NCBI GenBank assembly: GCA_044463125.1
Contig: JBIQMS010000023.1
Coordinates: 5,551-69,550 of the forward strand
DNA length: 64,000 nucleotides
Source of the DNA: CAYMZZ01 sp044463125
GTDB lineage: Bacteria; Bacteroidota; Bacteroidia; Chitinophagales; Chitinophagaceae
Reading direction: 5' to 3'
Shown here: in pieces, positions 44,100-53,115 of the stretch
How the letters are laid out: the number at the start of each line of letters is the position of its first letter
Numbering within the stretch: position 1 is the stretch's first letter
Translations under genes and position numbers: made by a program
The notes under the pieces: generated by a model
What the model was told of the DNA's origin: nothing
What the model saw: the letters and a program-made list of their open reading frames with translations, nothing else
Database searches by the model: none

Positions 44100-45503
44100 A
44101 TGAAGATTGCTTTCCATGGGGCCGCCCGCACGGTTACAGGTTCCAAACACCTGATCAGTTTAAAGAATGGGAAAAAGATACTGCTCGATTGTGGTATGTT
44201 TCAGGGCATGGGGAAGGAAACCGATCAGCTCAACAGGGATCTGGGTTTTGAAGCGAAAGAAGTGCATGCCGTTGTGCTTTCGCACGCGCATATCGACCAT
44301 TCGGGATTATTGCCCTTGCTGGTAAAACAGGGATTCAGGGGTAGAATTTATTGCACACCCGCAACCGCCACCCTGGGCGAGATCATGTTAGAAGATTCGG
44401 CAGAGATACAGGAAGATGACGCCAAGTTCGCCAACAAAAGAAGGCTGGCGCATAATCTTCCGCCCATAAAACCGCTCTATACGCAGGATGATGCCAAAGA
44501 AGCCATGCAGCGGTTTACGCCCGTTGATTATGGAAAGAAGTTTGAAGTGGCCGAGGGGGTGGAAGTGTTCTTCACCGATGCGGGTCACCTGATCGGTAGC
44601 GCCTGTGTGCACCTCGAAATAACGGAAAACGGGAAGCCTGTCCGCATCACATTCAGCGGAGATATTGGTCGTTATCGCGACATCATTCTCAAATCGCCCG
44701 AAACTTTTCCGCAGGCTGACTTTATCATCATGGAATCCACTTATGGCAACAGTTTGCACGATCCGGCCGATAGTACGCCCGAGCTGTTGAAAAAATGGAT
44801 TGACCATACGTTGGAGAAAAAGGGAAAACTCATTCTGCCTGCCTTTAGCGTAGGCCGCACCCAGGAAATATTGTATGCCCTGAACCAACTGGAACTGGAG
44901 AACAGCCTGCCGGAGATACCCGTTTATGTGGACAGTCCCTTGAGTATTGAAGCTACAGAGGTGATCAAGAGCTATCCGGCTTATTTCAACAAGCATATTC
45001 AAAAATTATTGCAAACAGATAGCGATCCCTTTCATTTCCCCGGATTGCAGTATGTGAAAACCGTAGAGCAGTCCAAATCGCTCAACTATATGAATGGCCC
45101 GATGGTGATTATTTCCGCTTCCGGAATGGCCGATGCAGGCAGGGTTAAGCACCATATCAGTAATACCATTGAGAACAGCCGCAATACCATTGTGTTCACC
45201 GGCTATTGCGAGCCCAATTCGCTGGGCGGCCGCTTGTTGGCCGGAGCATCGGAGCTGAGCATTTTTGGGGTGGAGCACCAGGTGCATGCCGAAATCGGTT
45301 CAATCCGCAGCATGAGCGCCCACGGCGATTATGAAGATATGAGCCAGTGGCTGGCCTGCCAGGATCCCCGCCAGGTGCGGCAGCTATTCCTGGTACATGG
45401 TGAGTATGATGTGCAGGAAGAGTTTAAAAGAAAATTATTGCGAAAGGGATTTACCGACATCCTCATTCCCGAGCAGCATTTTGAAATAGGGCTGAATCTG
45501 TGA
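44100..45503 (+). CDS. Metallo-beta-lactamase fold RNA hydrolase (beta-CASP)
   Basis: A 467-residue zinc-dependent enzyme of the CPSF/Ysh1-like beta-CASP group, likely an RNA nuclease. Motif 2 is H62-A-H-I-D-H67 (SHAHIDHSG), with later metal residues in DAGHLIGSACVH and FSGDIGRY, the beta-CASP motifs in IMESTYGN and ILPAFSVGRTQEIL, and SGMADAGRVKHH, followed by the final SAHGDYED and LVHGE. The start at 44100 gives the common MKIAFHGAARTVTGSKHL; the frame is open for 27 more codons without support. No other RNA-processing gene is nearby. The stop codon is followed by 20 bp and then the AATTTGAG array and the REP cluster. Confidence 0.93.
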   Translation: MKIAFHGAARTVTGSKHLISLKNGKKILLDCGMFQGMGKETDQLNRDLGFEAKEVHAVVLSHAHIDHSGLLPLLVKQGFRGRIYCTPATATLGEIMLEDSAEIQEDDAKFANKRRLAHNLPPIKPLYTQDDAKEAMQRFTPVDYGKKFEVAEGVEVFFTDAGHLIGSACVHLEITENGKPVRITFSGDIGRYRDIILKSPETFPQADFIIMESTYGNSLHDPADSTPELLKKWIDHTLEKKGKLILPAFSVGRTQEILYALNQLELENSLPEIPVYVDSPLSIEATEVIKSYPAYFNKHIQKLLQTDSDPFHFPGLQYVKTVEQSKSLNYMNGPMVIISASGMADAGRVKHHISNTIENSRNTIVFTGYCEPNSLGGRLLAGASELSIFGVEHQVHAEIGSIRSMSAHGDYEDMSQWLACQDPRQVRQLFLVHGEYDVQEEFKRKLLRKGFTDILIPEQHFEIGLNL

Positions 45504-45520
45504 TGCCGCAGCAGCGAAGG

Positions 45521-45615
45521 CGAATTTGAGTATTTGGGGATTTGAGTATTTGGGGATTTGTGGGTTCGGTTATTTGAGAACCTGCCGGCAGGCAGGTTTG
45601 ATTATTTGAAGGTGG
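45521..45615. repeat. AATTTGAGTATTTGGGG array at the left edge of the REP cluster
   Basis: An array of GAATTTGAG / TATTTGGGG units, the same family as at 10663-10727 and 20745-20830. It is mixed with a CCTGCCGGCAGGCAGG-like palindrome near 45582-45595. It starts about 20 bp after the beta-CASP gene stop. From 45616 to about 45740 nothing is recognisable. Confidence 0.6.
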
Positions 45616-45998
45616 GTTATTATTGCCGCATTGAATCTATACCCGAAATGGGACCCACCCATTTTACCGCGGTACGAAGGGATATGGCAATCAAGTGATA
45701 TCAGACTTTTTGTTCTCCCGCAGCGACGGATGGTGCGAGGGTAGCAGTTTTGTATTCCCCTCCCGCCGCGGCGGGAGGGTGTATGGGGAGAAGGGAAAAC
45801 AAGGCGTGAAATGTCCCCCTCCCGAAGGGAGGGAGTGTGGGTAGCACTCGCAATATAACATTTACCCCACCTCCCGAAGGGAGGTCGTGTGAAAGTTGCG
45901 ACCGAAAGCTGATTGATTCTTTCCAAGATCGCACACGCCCTCCCACCGTGGTGGACCAAGTCTGCCATCTGGTTTGATTTCATTCAGAAAATATCATA

Positions 45999-46460
45999 TC
46001 ACACCGGTTCTGTAAACAGAAACCGGTCTTCATAATCGATAGCAAATTCCTGCAGAAAGGTTTTGTATTCTTCGAGAAAGCTTGTCTTCTTATGGTGTGA
46101 CTCCTGATTCGCAATATATTCAATTACCCCTGGCACATCTTTGGGCGAATACGAGAAAGCGCCATAGCCTTCCTGCCAGTTAAATTTCGATCTGGTTTTT
46201 CCTGCAATATTTATCCACTTAGTACTTTCTGATTTCACCAACTGGGCAAGAGAGGCGATCGAATCCTTCGGGCGCAATCCTATCAGGATATGAATATGAT
46301 CGGGCATGCTGTTAATCTGCAATAGTTTGTGGTTTCGTTCCTGAATGATTGCGGTGATGTATTTGTGTAGCTCCGATTTCCATTCCCGGGCTATTAATGC
46401 CGCTCGATGTTGTACAGCGAACACCAACTGAATGTGGATTTTTGTAAATGTTCCTGACAT
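45999..46460 (-). CDS. REP-associated Y1 transposase-like protein (RAYT), copy 1
   Basis: A 153-residue HUH nuclease of the Y1/IS200-IS605 TnpA family. The HUH motif is H55-I-H57 in MPDHIHIL; the probable nucleophile is Tyr115 in VIEYIANQESHH. VFAVQHRAAL, LKPKDS-like (GLRPKDSIASL) and NWQEGYGAFSYSPKDV are typical of these transposases of Bacteroidota. Its place in a field of REP palindromes suggests that it acts as a RAYT, making single-strand cuts at REP hairpins, rather than as an IS transposase; no IS ends or tnpB are seen. A paralogue sits 1.9 kb away. Upstream (46482-46497) is a palindrome shared with that paralogue, possibly an operator. All catalytic residues appear intact. Confidence 0.88.
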   Translation of the reverse strand: MSGTFTKIHIQLVFAVQHRAALIAREWKSELHKYITAIIQERNHKLLQINSMPDHIHILIGLRPKDSIASLAQLVKSESTKWINIAGKTRSKFNWQEGYGAFSYSPKDVPGVIEYIANQESHHKKTSFLEEYKTFLQEFAIDYEDRFLFTEPV

Positions 46461-46481
46461 GTTTTTTACAACAATGTAAGA

Positions 46482-46497
46482 ATGTTTTGTAAAACAT
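46482..46497 (-). promoter_or_regulatory. Palindrome upstream of RAYT copy 1
   Basis: ATGTTTTGTAAAACAT, a palindrome except for its two central bases, lies 22 bp before the RAYT start codon. The equivalent site upstream of RAYT copy 2 is a perfect palindrome. It might be a repressor or promoter site, but only position and conservation support that. Confidence 0.4.
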
Positions 46498-47011
46498 TAA
46501 CGATTGTTTTACGTTAAATTATAAATTTGTTCGATTCCTGGATAAATGTTGATGGCTGTTATCGCGGTAATTCCCCGCCTTTCCCGCCGCGGCGGAGGGG
46601 CGGGTTAGTGAGTTTCACACCCCATCCTCCCGAAGGGAGGATGTATGGGTAGCAGGCTCAATATCACATTTATCCCACCTCCCGAAGGGAGGTCGTGTGA
46701 ATACCGCGCCCAAATCCTGTTCGAAAAATTTATTGATTCGGTTTCCAGCGATTTGTTGCTGCTGTAAATTTGATTGTTGCCGTCACTGGGATTGATTCAT
46801 TACACGAACGCACACGCCCTCCCTTCGGGAGGGGGACAATTTTTCTGAAATTATTTCTACCCACACGCCCTCCCTTCGGGAGGGCAATTTTTCAGAAATT
46901 GTTTCTAGCCACACGCCTATCCGCCGCGGCGGGAGGGGGTGTGCAAACAACATTCTGCTCATTCGCCCCTCCGCGGCGGGAGGAATGGTTAGTGAATTTC
47001 ACATCCTCCCC

Positions 47012-47610
47012 TCCCGAAGGGAGGTCGTGTGAATGCGGCCACCAAAACCTGTTCGAAAAAATTATTGATTCGGATTTCGTCGGTTTGTTGCCTTTGTAGA
47101 TTTTGATTGTTGCTGACACCCGGGATTGATTCATTACACGATCGCACACATCCTCCCTTCGGGAGGTTCTGAACCTTATATTGTTATTTCTACCCACACG
47201 CCCTCCCTTCGGGAGGGTTATCCATTGCGTCATCTCCTCTACCCACACGCCGTTCCGCCGCGGCGGAAGGACAGGGTGATTGCAGCCGCAACATGAACTT
47301 TACCCTCCCGAAGGGAGGACGTGTGGGTAGCATGCATATTATCAATTAATCTGACCTCCTGAAGGGAGGTCGTGTGAATGCGGCCACCAAAACCTGTTCG
47401 AAAAAATTATTGATTCGGATTCCGTCGGTTTGTTGCCTTTGTAGATTTTGATTGTTGTCGCCACCCGGGATTGATTCATTACACGATCGCACACATCCTC
47501 CCTTCGGGAGGAGGACAAATTGTTTGAATTTATTTCTACCCACACGCCCTCCCTTCGGGAGGGTTATCCAATGCGTCATCTCCTCTACCCACACGCCCTT
47601 CCGCCGCGGC
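47012..47610. repeat. Direct repeat of about 240 bp inside the REP cluster, period 343 bp
   Basis: The segment 47012-47265 recurs at 47355-47610 with few changes, including the REP palindromes, the AAAACCTGTTCGAAAAAA segment, CCCGGGATTGATTCATTACA and the text TTATCCA(T/A)TGCGTCATCTCC. The spacing between matching points is 343 bp. Parts of the same unit also lie at 46677, 48717, 48965 and 49764. The high identity implies recent amplification. Confidence 0.8.
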
Positions 47611-47898
47611 GGGTGGTATGTGGATAGCAAGGAAAACAATGCGTGAAATGTCCCCTTCCGCCCAGTCGTGGGGTGGTGAGGGTATATGTTATCAATCCAG
47701 GCCTCTCCAGAAGGGGGGCGTGTGAGAGCTGATATGAAGGCAGGTAATTGACCTCCCGAAGGGAGGTCGTGTGGGTAGCAATAGCATAATTCTTTTCCGC
47801 ACCTCCCGCCGCGGCGGAAGGTTGTGTGGATGCCGCGACCGAAACCTGTTTAGCAAATTATATGAATTCGGTTACCTCCCTGCCGAAAACTCTTCTAT

Positions 47899-48360
47899 TC
47901 ACATTGGTTCTGTAAACAGAAACCGGTCTTCAAAATCGATGTCAAATTCCTCCAGAAAGGTTTTGTATTCTTCGAGAAAGCTCGTCTTCTTATGATGCGA
48001 CTCCTGATTGGCTATATAGTCAATCACCGCCGGCACATCTTTGGGTGAATATGAGAAAGCGCCATAGCCTTCCTGCCAGTTAAATTTTGATTTTGTTTTC
48101 CCGGTATTATTTATCCATTTGGTGCTTTCGGATTTGACCAATTGGGTTAGGGATGCGATGGAATCCTTCGGGCGCAACCCCAAAAGAATATGGATATGAT
48201 CCGGCATGCTGTTTATCTGCAATAGTTTGTGACTTCTTTCCTGAATGATCGTCGTTATGAATTTATGGAGTTCCGAACTCCACTCTTTGGCAATTAATGC
48301 AGCTCGAAATTTTACAGCAAATACGAGCTGGATATGAATTTTGGTATATGTTCCAGACAT
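47899..48360 (-). CDS. REP-associated Y1 transposase-like protein (RAYT), copy 2
   Basis: A 153-residue paralogue of the protein at 45999-46460, differing at roughly one position in eight by eye. HUH residues H55-I-H57 and Tyr115 (VIDYIANQESHH) are conserved, so it should be active as a single-strand nuclease. Homology continues for about 200 bp upstream of the start codon, through the shared ATGTTTTGCAAAACAT palindrome and into a CTCCCGCCGCGGCGG palindrome, so gene plus upstream REP were copied as one block. The stop codon is followed by dissimilar DNA and then REP palindromes. Confidence 0.88.
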   Translation of the reverse strand: MSGTYTKIHIQLVFAVKFRAALIAKEWSSELHKFITTIIQERSHKLLQINSMPDHIHILLGLRPKDSIASLTQLVKSESTKWINNTGKTKSKFNWQEGYGAFSYSPKDVPAVIDYIANQESHHKKTSFLEEYKTFLEEFDIDFEDRFLFTEPM

Positions 48361-48381
48361 GTTGTTTACAACAATATAAGG

Positions 48382-48397
48382 ATGTTTTGCAAAACAT
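48382..48397 (-). promoter_or_regulatory. Perfect palindrome upstream of RAYT copy 2
   Basis: ATGTTTTGCAAAACAT is identical to its reverse complement and lies 22 bp before the start codon, the same spacing as for copy 1. An operator for autoregulation is possible. Confidence 0.4.
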
Positions 48398-49074
48398 TAT
48401 TGATTGTCTTATTTTAAATTAGTGTGATTGCTGGATAAATGTTGGTTGCGGTTTTCGCGGTAATACCTCGCCCTCCCGCCGCGGCGGAAGGGGTGGTTAG
48501 TGAATTTCACGCCCTCCCTTCGGGAGGGATTTACGCTACGACAATATGAATATTATCCATTCCCCCACGGTGTGATGTCATGTGAAAAGCAAGGGAAGAA
48601 GAGGTGGAATGGCCGTCCACCTTGACGGAAGGGCAATGTGATTGCAGCGGCAGCATGAAATTTACCCCTCCCGAAGGGAGGGCGTATGGGTAGAAATTGA
48701 GGCATATTTTGAGTATACCTCCCGAAGGGAGGTTGTGTGGATGCCGCGACCGAAACCTGTTCGAAAAATTTATTGATTCGGACTCCATCGGTTTATTGCT
48801 TCCGCAAATTTTGGTCGTTGCCAGCACCCGGGATTGATTCAACACAAGATCGCACACATCCTCCCTTCGGGAGGTTCTGAACCTTATATTGTTATTGCTA
48901 CCCACACGCCCTCCCTTCGGGAGGGCAAGCCAATTGAAATACCTTGATTGCTTTATCCCTTCCGCCGCGGCGGAAGGTCGTGTGAATGCCGCCACTGAAA
49001 CCTGTTCTAAAAATTTATTGATTCGGTTTTTCAGCGTCTTGTTGTCTACGATAATTCATCATGTACGCAAGAGA

Positions 49075-49710
49075 CTATTCCATCCTTAGCTGATATACCT
49101 CATATTGATCCGACAATCCATATATGGGAACGAATTGGATGGAAAGCCCATACATCTCCTTGAAAAATGGCATTAACGCTTCAGGCGGACGGCCTACAAA
49201 TAAAAGGTTCTGGGCTTTGGGCCATTGCGATACATTTTCGAGACCAAAACGTTTTAAAACCGGCCCCGCTTCATCATGCAGAAAAAATTCTGAATCAAGG
49301 TAATTGGGAAGGGGATAGCGGGATGGAGAAACGAATGCCTGCATTTTCTGTAAATACCTGTTTTCAGACGCAATAAATAATGTGTCGGGATGACTGCCCA
49401 GGATCGAATGAAAGGACCGAAATTCTATCATCGCCTTTCTGTTTTGTTCTCCGTCCTTCCAGATTCTTACCACTGCCCACACAGAAAGCAAGAGAAAAGC
49501 TCCCAGGAATACTCCCAGCTTTCTATCTTTTGACTCCTTATCTTGCAGCGGTAGATCAAGTAAACCCACTCCACTCAGACAGGTAAAGCCTGTCAACAAC
49601 AAATAGGAGGGAATCTTTGCCGTCAACAACAAGAAGAAATAGCCTGCCAGGAAGAATAGCAATGCCAGCAAATGGGGGAAGGCATCAGTTTTCAGACATA
49701 TTTTGCGTGG
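49075..49710 (-). pseudogene. Membrane protein fragment truncated by a REP element
   Basis: The C-terminal part (about 210 residues) of a membrane protein: two or three hydrophobic segments (LLALLFFLAGYFFLLLTA, YLLLTGFTCLSGVGLLDL and LGVFLGAFLLLSVWAVVRIW) and a soluble tail with GSHPDTLFIASENRYLQKM, AFVSPSRYPLPNYLDSEFF and NLLFVGRPPEAL. The reading frame goes on upstream only because it happens to be open through a REP palindrome (translated LPTRPPFGRG), so the N-terminal part is missing. It lies close to, and in the same direction as, the surface-modification operon at 50218-54439. The likely origin is a glycan or membrane protein gene broken by REP insertion. I do not recognise the family. 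Confidence 0.65.
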
Positions 49711-50031
49711 CCCCCTCCCGAAGGGAGGGCGTGTGGGTAGCATGTATATTATCAATTAATCTGACCTCCTGAAGGGAGGTCGTGTAAATACTGCCATCGA
49801 AACCAGTATGGTAGAATTTATTGATTCGGACTCCATAGGTTTATTGCTTCCGCAAATTTTGGTCGTTGCCAGAACCCGGGATTGATTCAACACAAAATCG
49901 CACACATCCTCCCTTCAGGAGGTATTGAACCTTGTGTTATCATTTCTACCCACACGCCCTCCCTTCGGGAGGGCAAGCCCATTGATATTCCTTGATTGCC
50001 ATACCCCATCGGCCGAGGCGGAAGGTTATAA

Positions 50032-50160
50032 ATTGCTTTACTCAATATCGAAGATGCTAAATGGGTGGATAAAATTGTAGGGCGAGTTAAACGGTACGAG
50101 CGCAACATTCTTGAAGAAAGATATTCTGAATCAATCCGTGGTACTGCTTTTGGGAACTAA
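50032..50160 (+). pseudogene. C-terminal remnant of an unknown gene
   Basis: A 43-codon open tail ending in TAA, plus strand, directly right of the last REP palindrome. Its translation has believable protein text: IEDAKWVDKIVGRVKRYERN and then ILEERYSESIRGTAFGN. A stop codon (50029-50031) lies just upstream and no start fits, so this looks like the 3' end of a gene whose front was lost where the REP cluster begins. The original function is unknown. It is convergent with the sulfatase-like gene at 50218. Confidence 0.45.
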
Positions 50161-50217
50161 AAATTTGCACGTATAGTTAACTCATATTTATTTCAATAAT
50201 TGAGCTTCAATCTCCGC

Positions 50218-51735
50218 TTACTCAAGCATTATAGTTGAATCTTTCAACAATGGAAGCTTCGTGCTAAAATTTTGGTTCAACACAACACGGAAAATGTTGA
50301 CTGGGCTAATGCTGTCATAATAGCCGGAATAGTTTTGATCGCTAGAGTAAATAGCCGTAAGATTCATGAACTGCTTATCTCTATTCCTTTTGTCAAAGTC
50401 CATCATATAGTCTCTATACCCGTGGTCACCCAAGATAATTACAATTTTCTTTCGCTCGGGCTTGGAAACCGCTTTATGGACAATTTCTTCAATAAGGCGA
50501 TTTGAAAACTTGACATGAGATATAAAAAGGCTGTCATTTATTCTTGAATCATTTGTATATGGAATATTAACTATTCGACCCTTTTCGTCAAAAATGTAGG
50601 GAGGGTGAGGAAGCATAAAATGTGCGTAAACAAACTTTGGGTTTTTATTAGAAATATCCAATGATTCAAGTAGATTTTCGTAATTGGTAAGCGTTATATT
50701 GGCTCGTCTTTGCGTTTCTTCGTATTTTTTTTCAGGTTTAGATTGGAGGAAAGTGAATCTGATAACAAAGTTCCACCATATCTCTTTTTTAACTCTGTCC
50801 CAAAGATTTTCTGAACGAATTGAAAGCCCCTTATCCACGTCGAAGAGAGGTTGATAAGGTGATTTGGCATGAGGAATACTCATTAAACCAAAGTTCTGAA
50901 TTTCATAGCCTATTTCATTTAGTAGTCTTGGAATTAAACTTTCCTCCATTGCATTTTGACCTTGGAGTCTGGCCATGGGATTCCTCGGATACCTCTCGAG
51001 TTCACTTGGGAAATAATCTAAATTGAGAGCTGATGCCAGAGAAATAGGCGTTGAATTATAGTTGCTCAATGAAGAATTCGCTAATTTAAATCTTTTCTCG
51101 TTGAAGAAACTGTCTAATTGGGAATTATCAAAATCTAAATATTCTTTCAAAGCTTTCGAGCTAGGATATTCATCAAAAATAATGAAATAAATATCTGGTC
51201 GGCCTTTACTCGTATCTAAATCCGAAGCAGATATAGGAGAATAGCTTTTTGGACCTATTATCTTTTTTTCGATTGCATCAGTGAAATAATTATATATGCT
51301 AGTAGCAAGTTCTATTACTAGTAACAACAGAATAAGGAAGTTAAGATACCGAGTCCATTTTATTGGAGTAGTACTCTTTCTTCGTTGGAAGTATAAAAGG
51401 AAAAGCGATAATAATGTTAAGGATGGAAGAAGAAATGTGTAAGATGAAATGAATCGATTTGTGAAGATAGTCTTCAATGTGTCGTGGATGCTACCCCAGA
51501 ACAGATAAATAGTTATCATGAAGGCGCTTACAATCGCAACATTTTTTTTTCGCTTTAAGAATAGCCAAAGGATGCCAATCAAGGCCAGCAGAATGAGGTA
51601 GTATTCTGCGATTATTGGCAAACATTCTGAAAATGGAATCACAGAAAAATACTCATTCAGTTTATGCCACACATAAAATACCGGAATGAGGAATACATAG
51701 AAAGGGAAGGCTGGAATTTTATCGAGGCGCTTCAT
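50218..51735 (-). CDS. Membrane-bound sulfatase-like / phosphotransferase-like enzyme
   Basis: A 505-residue protein with about five N-terminal membrane helices (within residues 8-150) and an extracytoplasmic alkaline-phosphatase-superfamily domain, a layout shared with LtaS and EptA-type enzymes. The domain begins PDIYFIIFDEYPSSKAL (about 180-196; Ser192 or Ser193 in the place of the nucleophile) and has KKIVIILGDHGYRD near residue 430, a metal-binding motif of sulfatases. PKFVYAHFMLPHPPYIFDEKG is also family-like. A role adding or removing a charged group on a surface glycan or lipid is plausible. It directly abuts the methyltransferase gene, without any spacer. The DNA is markedly AT-rich relative to the genes upstream, so it may have been acquired separately. 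Confidence 0.8.
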   Translation of the reverse strand: MKRLDKIPAFPFYVFLIPVFYVWHKLNEYFSVIPFSECLPIIAEYYLILLALIGILWLFLKRKKNVAIVSAFMITIYLFWGSIHDTLKTIFTNRFISSYTFLLPSLTLLSLFLLYFQRRKSTTPIKWTRYLNFLILLLLVIELATSIYNYFTDAIEKKIIGPKSYSPISASDLDTSKGRPDIYFIIFDEYPSSKALKEYLDFDNSQLDSFFNEKRFKLANSSLSNYNSTPISLASALNLDYFPSELERYPRNPMARLQGQNAMEESLIPRLLNEIGYEIQNFGLMSIPHAKSPYQPLFDVDKGLSIRSENLWDRVKKEIWWNFVIRFTFLQSKPEKKYEETQRRANITLTNYENLLESLDISNKNPKFVYAHFMLPHPPYIFDEKGRIVNIPYTNDSRINDSLFISHVKFSNRLIEEIVHKAVSKPERKKIVIILGDHGYRDYMMDFDKRNRDKQFMNLTAIYSSDQNYSGYYDSISPVNIFRVVLNQNFSTKLPLLKDSTIMLE

Positions 51736-53115
51736 CTATTTACGCTTTAACCAGTAAAGAGTGCGGAGCGAGCCGCCAACCGGCGCGCGTTGGTGAATCT
51801 CGTATTTTTCCAAGAAACAGCTTTCAAATAGTTCCTGTGAGTAGGCGGGCTTCAATCCTTCAATTCTTTGCAGCAGTAGTGCCGCCTTCTCGTCTTCCGC
51901 CGGCACAAATTCTATGATCAGGTCTGGCGACAGTTGCAAAAACTGTTCACGGATCATGGCCATGCTCAGTTTTTTTTGCAGGGCCAGGTGATGGATCAGC
52001 GCCAGGGCGAGCGAAAGGTCGGCATTTACTCTTTCCAGGAATGGAGCACGCTCCCTGTTCAGGGCGCCCATACCAGGCGATGGGTTGGCCAGGTCCTGCA
52101 CCAGAGGATATATATTTCTGCCTTTGGCATTTGCATAAATTCGATCCACGCAAGCGGGGTCAATATCGGCAGCAACAACGGATACTCCCATTTCTGCCAG
52201 CATTCCGGAAAATAATCCCTCATTGGCGCCCAGGTCGATGGCGCTGCGTAGGCCTCTCATTTCGCGGAACCAGCCTGCCAGTATCTTTTGCTTCTCTTCC
52301 AGGTAAATGCCGCGATTGCCGGCTTCTTCATAATAGCCCGACCATACGCTGCCGCTTACAGGGCTTTTAAGGGACTGGATCAGTGTGCGCAGGCTTAGAA
52401 AAATCCTTTTCAACTTATCCGGGCCAAAGACATTCCTGCTATGGGATGATTGTGTTGTTGCTTTGCTCGACAACTTCGCCTGCATGTGCATGTGCAGGTA
52501 GGTATGGATAGAGAAGCGGCTGCGCCAGGGTAGCCAGGAGGCAGCCAGCCTCAACGGTACACCATCGGGCCAGGCTCGAAAGAGTTCAGGGGCGGGGCTC
52601 TTTCCGTAATGCATCAGCAGCAATGGCGCCAGGAAGGATTCGCAAAACTGCCGGTAAGCCACCCAGGGACCTGGCTGCAGGGGCTCAAAGGAAAGGCTGT
52701 CGATGAAGACGGGCTTTCCCTTTAAAAACTGAATATTATAAGGGCTCGCGTCTTTAAGCTGAAACTGATAGTTCAAACCGGCTTCAGCGAGTGTAAGCGA
52801 ATGCAGGGCCGCATCGCGCAGCATATCAAATCCCCATTCGTAGGGATAGCTGATAAATGGAATTTCTTCGGGCTGCAGGAAAAAAGCTGCTTCAGGGTCT
52901 GGTCGTACAGGAGCCGTGGTTCTGGGTGCAGGGATCAACCAGCCTTTGGCCACAAAATCGGCGCAGGCTCCTGAATTCTCGAATGCGGCAAAGGAATCGG
53001 CAAATGAGCGGTTGACCTGACGGTAAAGAACGCCGTTGTCGCGAAAAACAAAGCCCGCCGGATCACGGTAGGATGCAGGATGATGAGTGGGATGATTTAC
53101 ATATCCCTCATTCAT
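51736..53115 (-). CDS. Class I SAM-dependent methyltransferase
   Basis: A 459-residue enzyme. The N-terminal half (about 1-280) is specific to this family (YPYEWGFDMLRDAALHSLTL, KDASPYNIQFLKGKPVFIDSLSFE). The C-terminal half is a class I methyltransferase: motif I SAIDLGANEGLFSGMLAE (about 290-307), VVAADIDP as the acidic loop, and ALALIHHLAL further on. Related proteins are described as nodulation-like or glycan methyltransferases, which would fit modification of a surface sugar, but the substrate is unknown. It overlaps the upstream small gene by four bases (ATGA) and is directly followed by the sulfatase-like gene. Confidence 0.85.
   Translation of the reverse strand: MNEGYVNHPTHHPASYRDPAGFVFRDNGVLYRQVNRSFADSFAAFENSGACADFVAKGWLIPAPRTTAPVRPDPEAAFFLQPEEIPFISYPYEWGFDMLRDAALHSLTLAEAGLNYQFQLKDASPYNIQFLKGKPVFIDSLSFEPLQPGPWVAYRQFCESFLAPLLLMHYGKSPAPELFRAWPDGVPLRLAASWLPWRSRFSIHTYLHMHMQAKLSSKATTQSSHSRNVFGPDKLKRIFLSLRTLIQSLKSPVSGSVWSGYYEEAGNRGIYLEEKQKILAGWFREMRGLRSAIDLGANEGLFSGMLAEMGVSVVAADIDPACVDRIYANAKGRNIYPLVQDLANPSPGMGALNRERAPFLERVNADLSLALALIHHLALQKKLSMAMIREQFLQLSPDLIIEFVPAEDEKAALLLQRIEGLKPAYSQELFESCFLEKYEIHQRAPVGGSLRTLYWLKRK

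Larger units (their letters stand above)
45740..50035. repeat. Cluster of about 35 REP-type GC-rich palindromes (BIME-like)
   Basis: A dense array of short palindromes with core CCTCCCGAAGGGAGG (in the other orientation CCTCCCTTCGGGAGG) or the longer CCTCCCGCCGCGGCGGGAGG, some with changed bases. Each copy has an oriented tail: CACACGCC/CACACATC on one side, GTCGTGTGAATGC or GTGTGGGTAGC on the other. I count about 35, for example near 45820, 45872, 46677, 46810, 46862, 47012, 47143, 47193, 47302, 47355, 47490, 47541, 47752, 48717, 48853, 48903, 49712, 49901 and 49952. Adjacent copies are in opposite orientation about 50-150 bp apart, as in bacterial interspersed mosaic elements. An AAACCTGTTCGAAAAATT-containing interior segment of about 130 bp recurs about seven times. 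The cluster surrounds two Y1 transposase-like genes. Confidence 0.92.

Noticed and set aside
45999..48360. Complete IS200/IS605 insertion sequences
   Set aside because: There is no tnpB, no target TTAC/TTAT-type end pair that I could define, and both genes are in REP palindromes, so REP-associated function is the better reading.
46892..49755. Several 60-150 residue open frames with recurring peptides such as HDLPSGG, RPPFGR and SRREDVCD
   Set aside because: They are translations of REP palindromes and of the repeated interior segment on either strand; the same peptides recur in several frames, and no start, domain or composition supports a gene.
45740..50035. CRISPR array
   Set aside because: The repeats are palindromes in alternating orientation with irregular spacing and repeated (not unique) spacers, and no cas genes are present.
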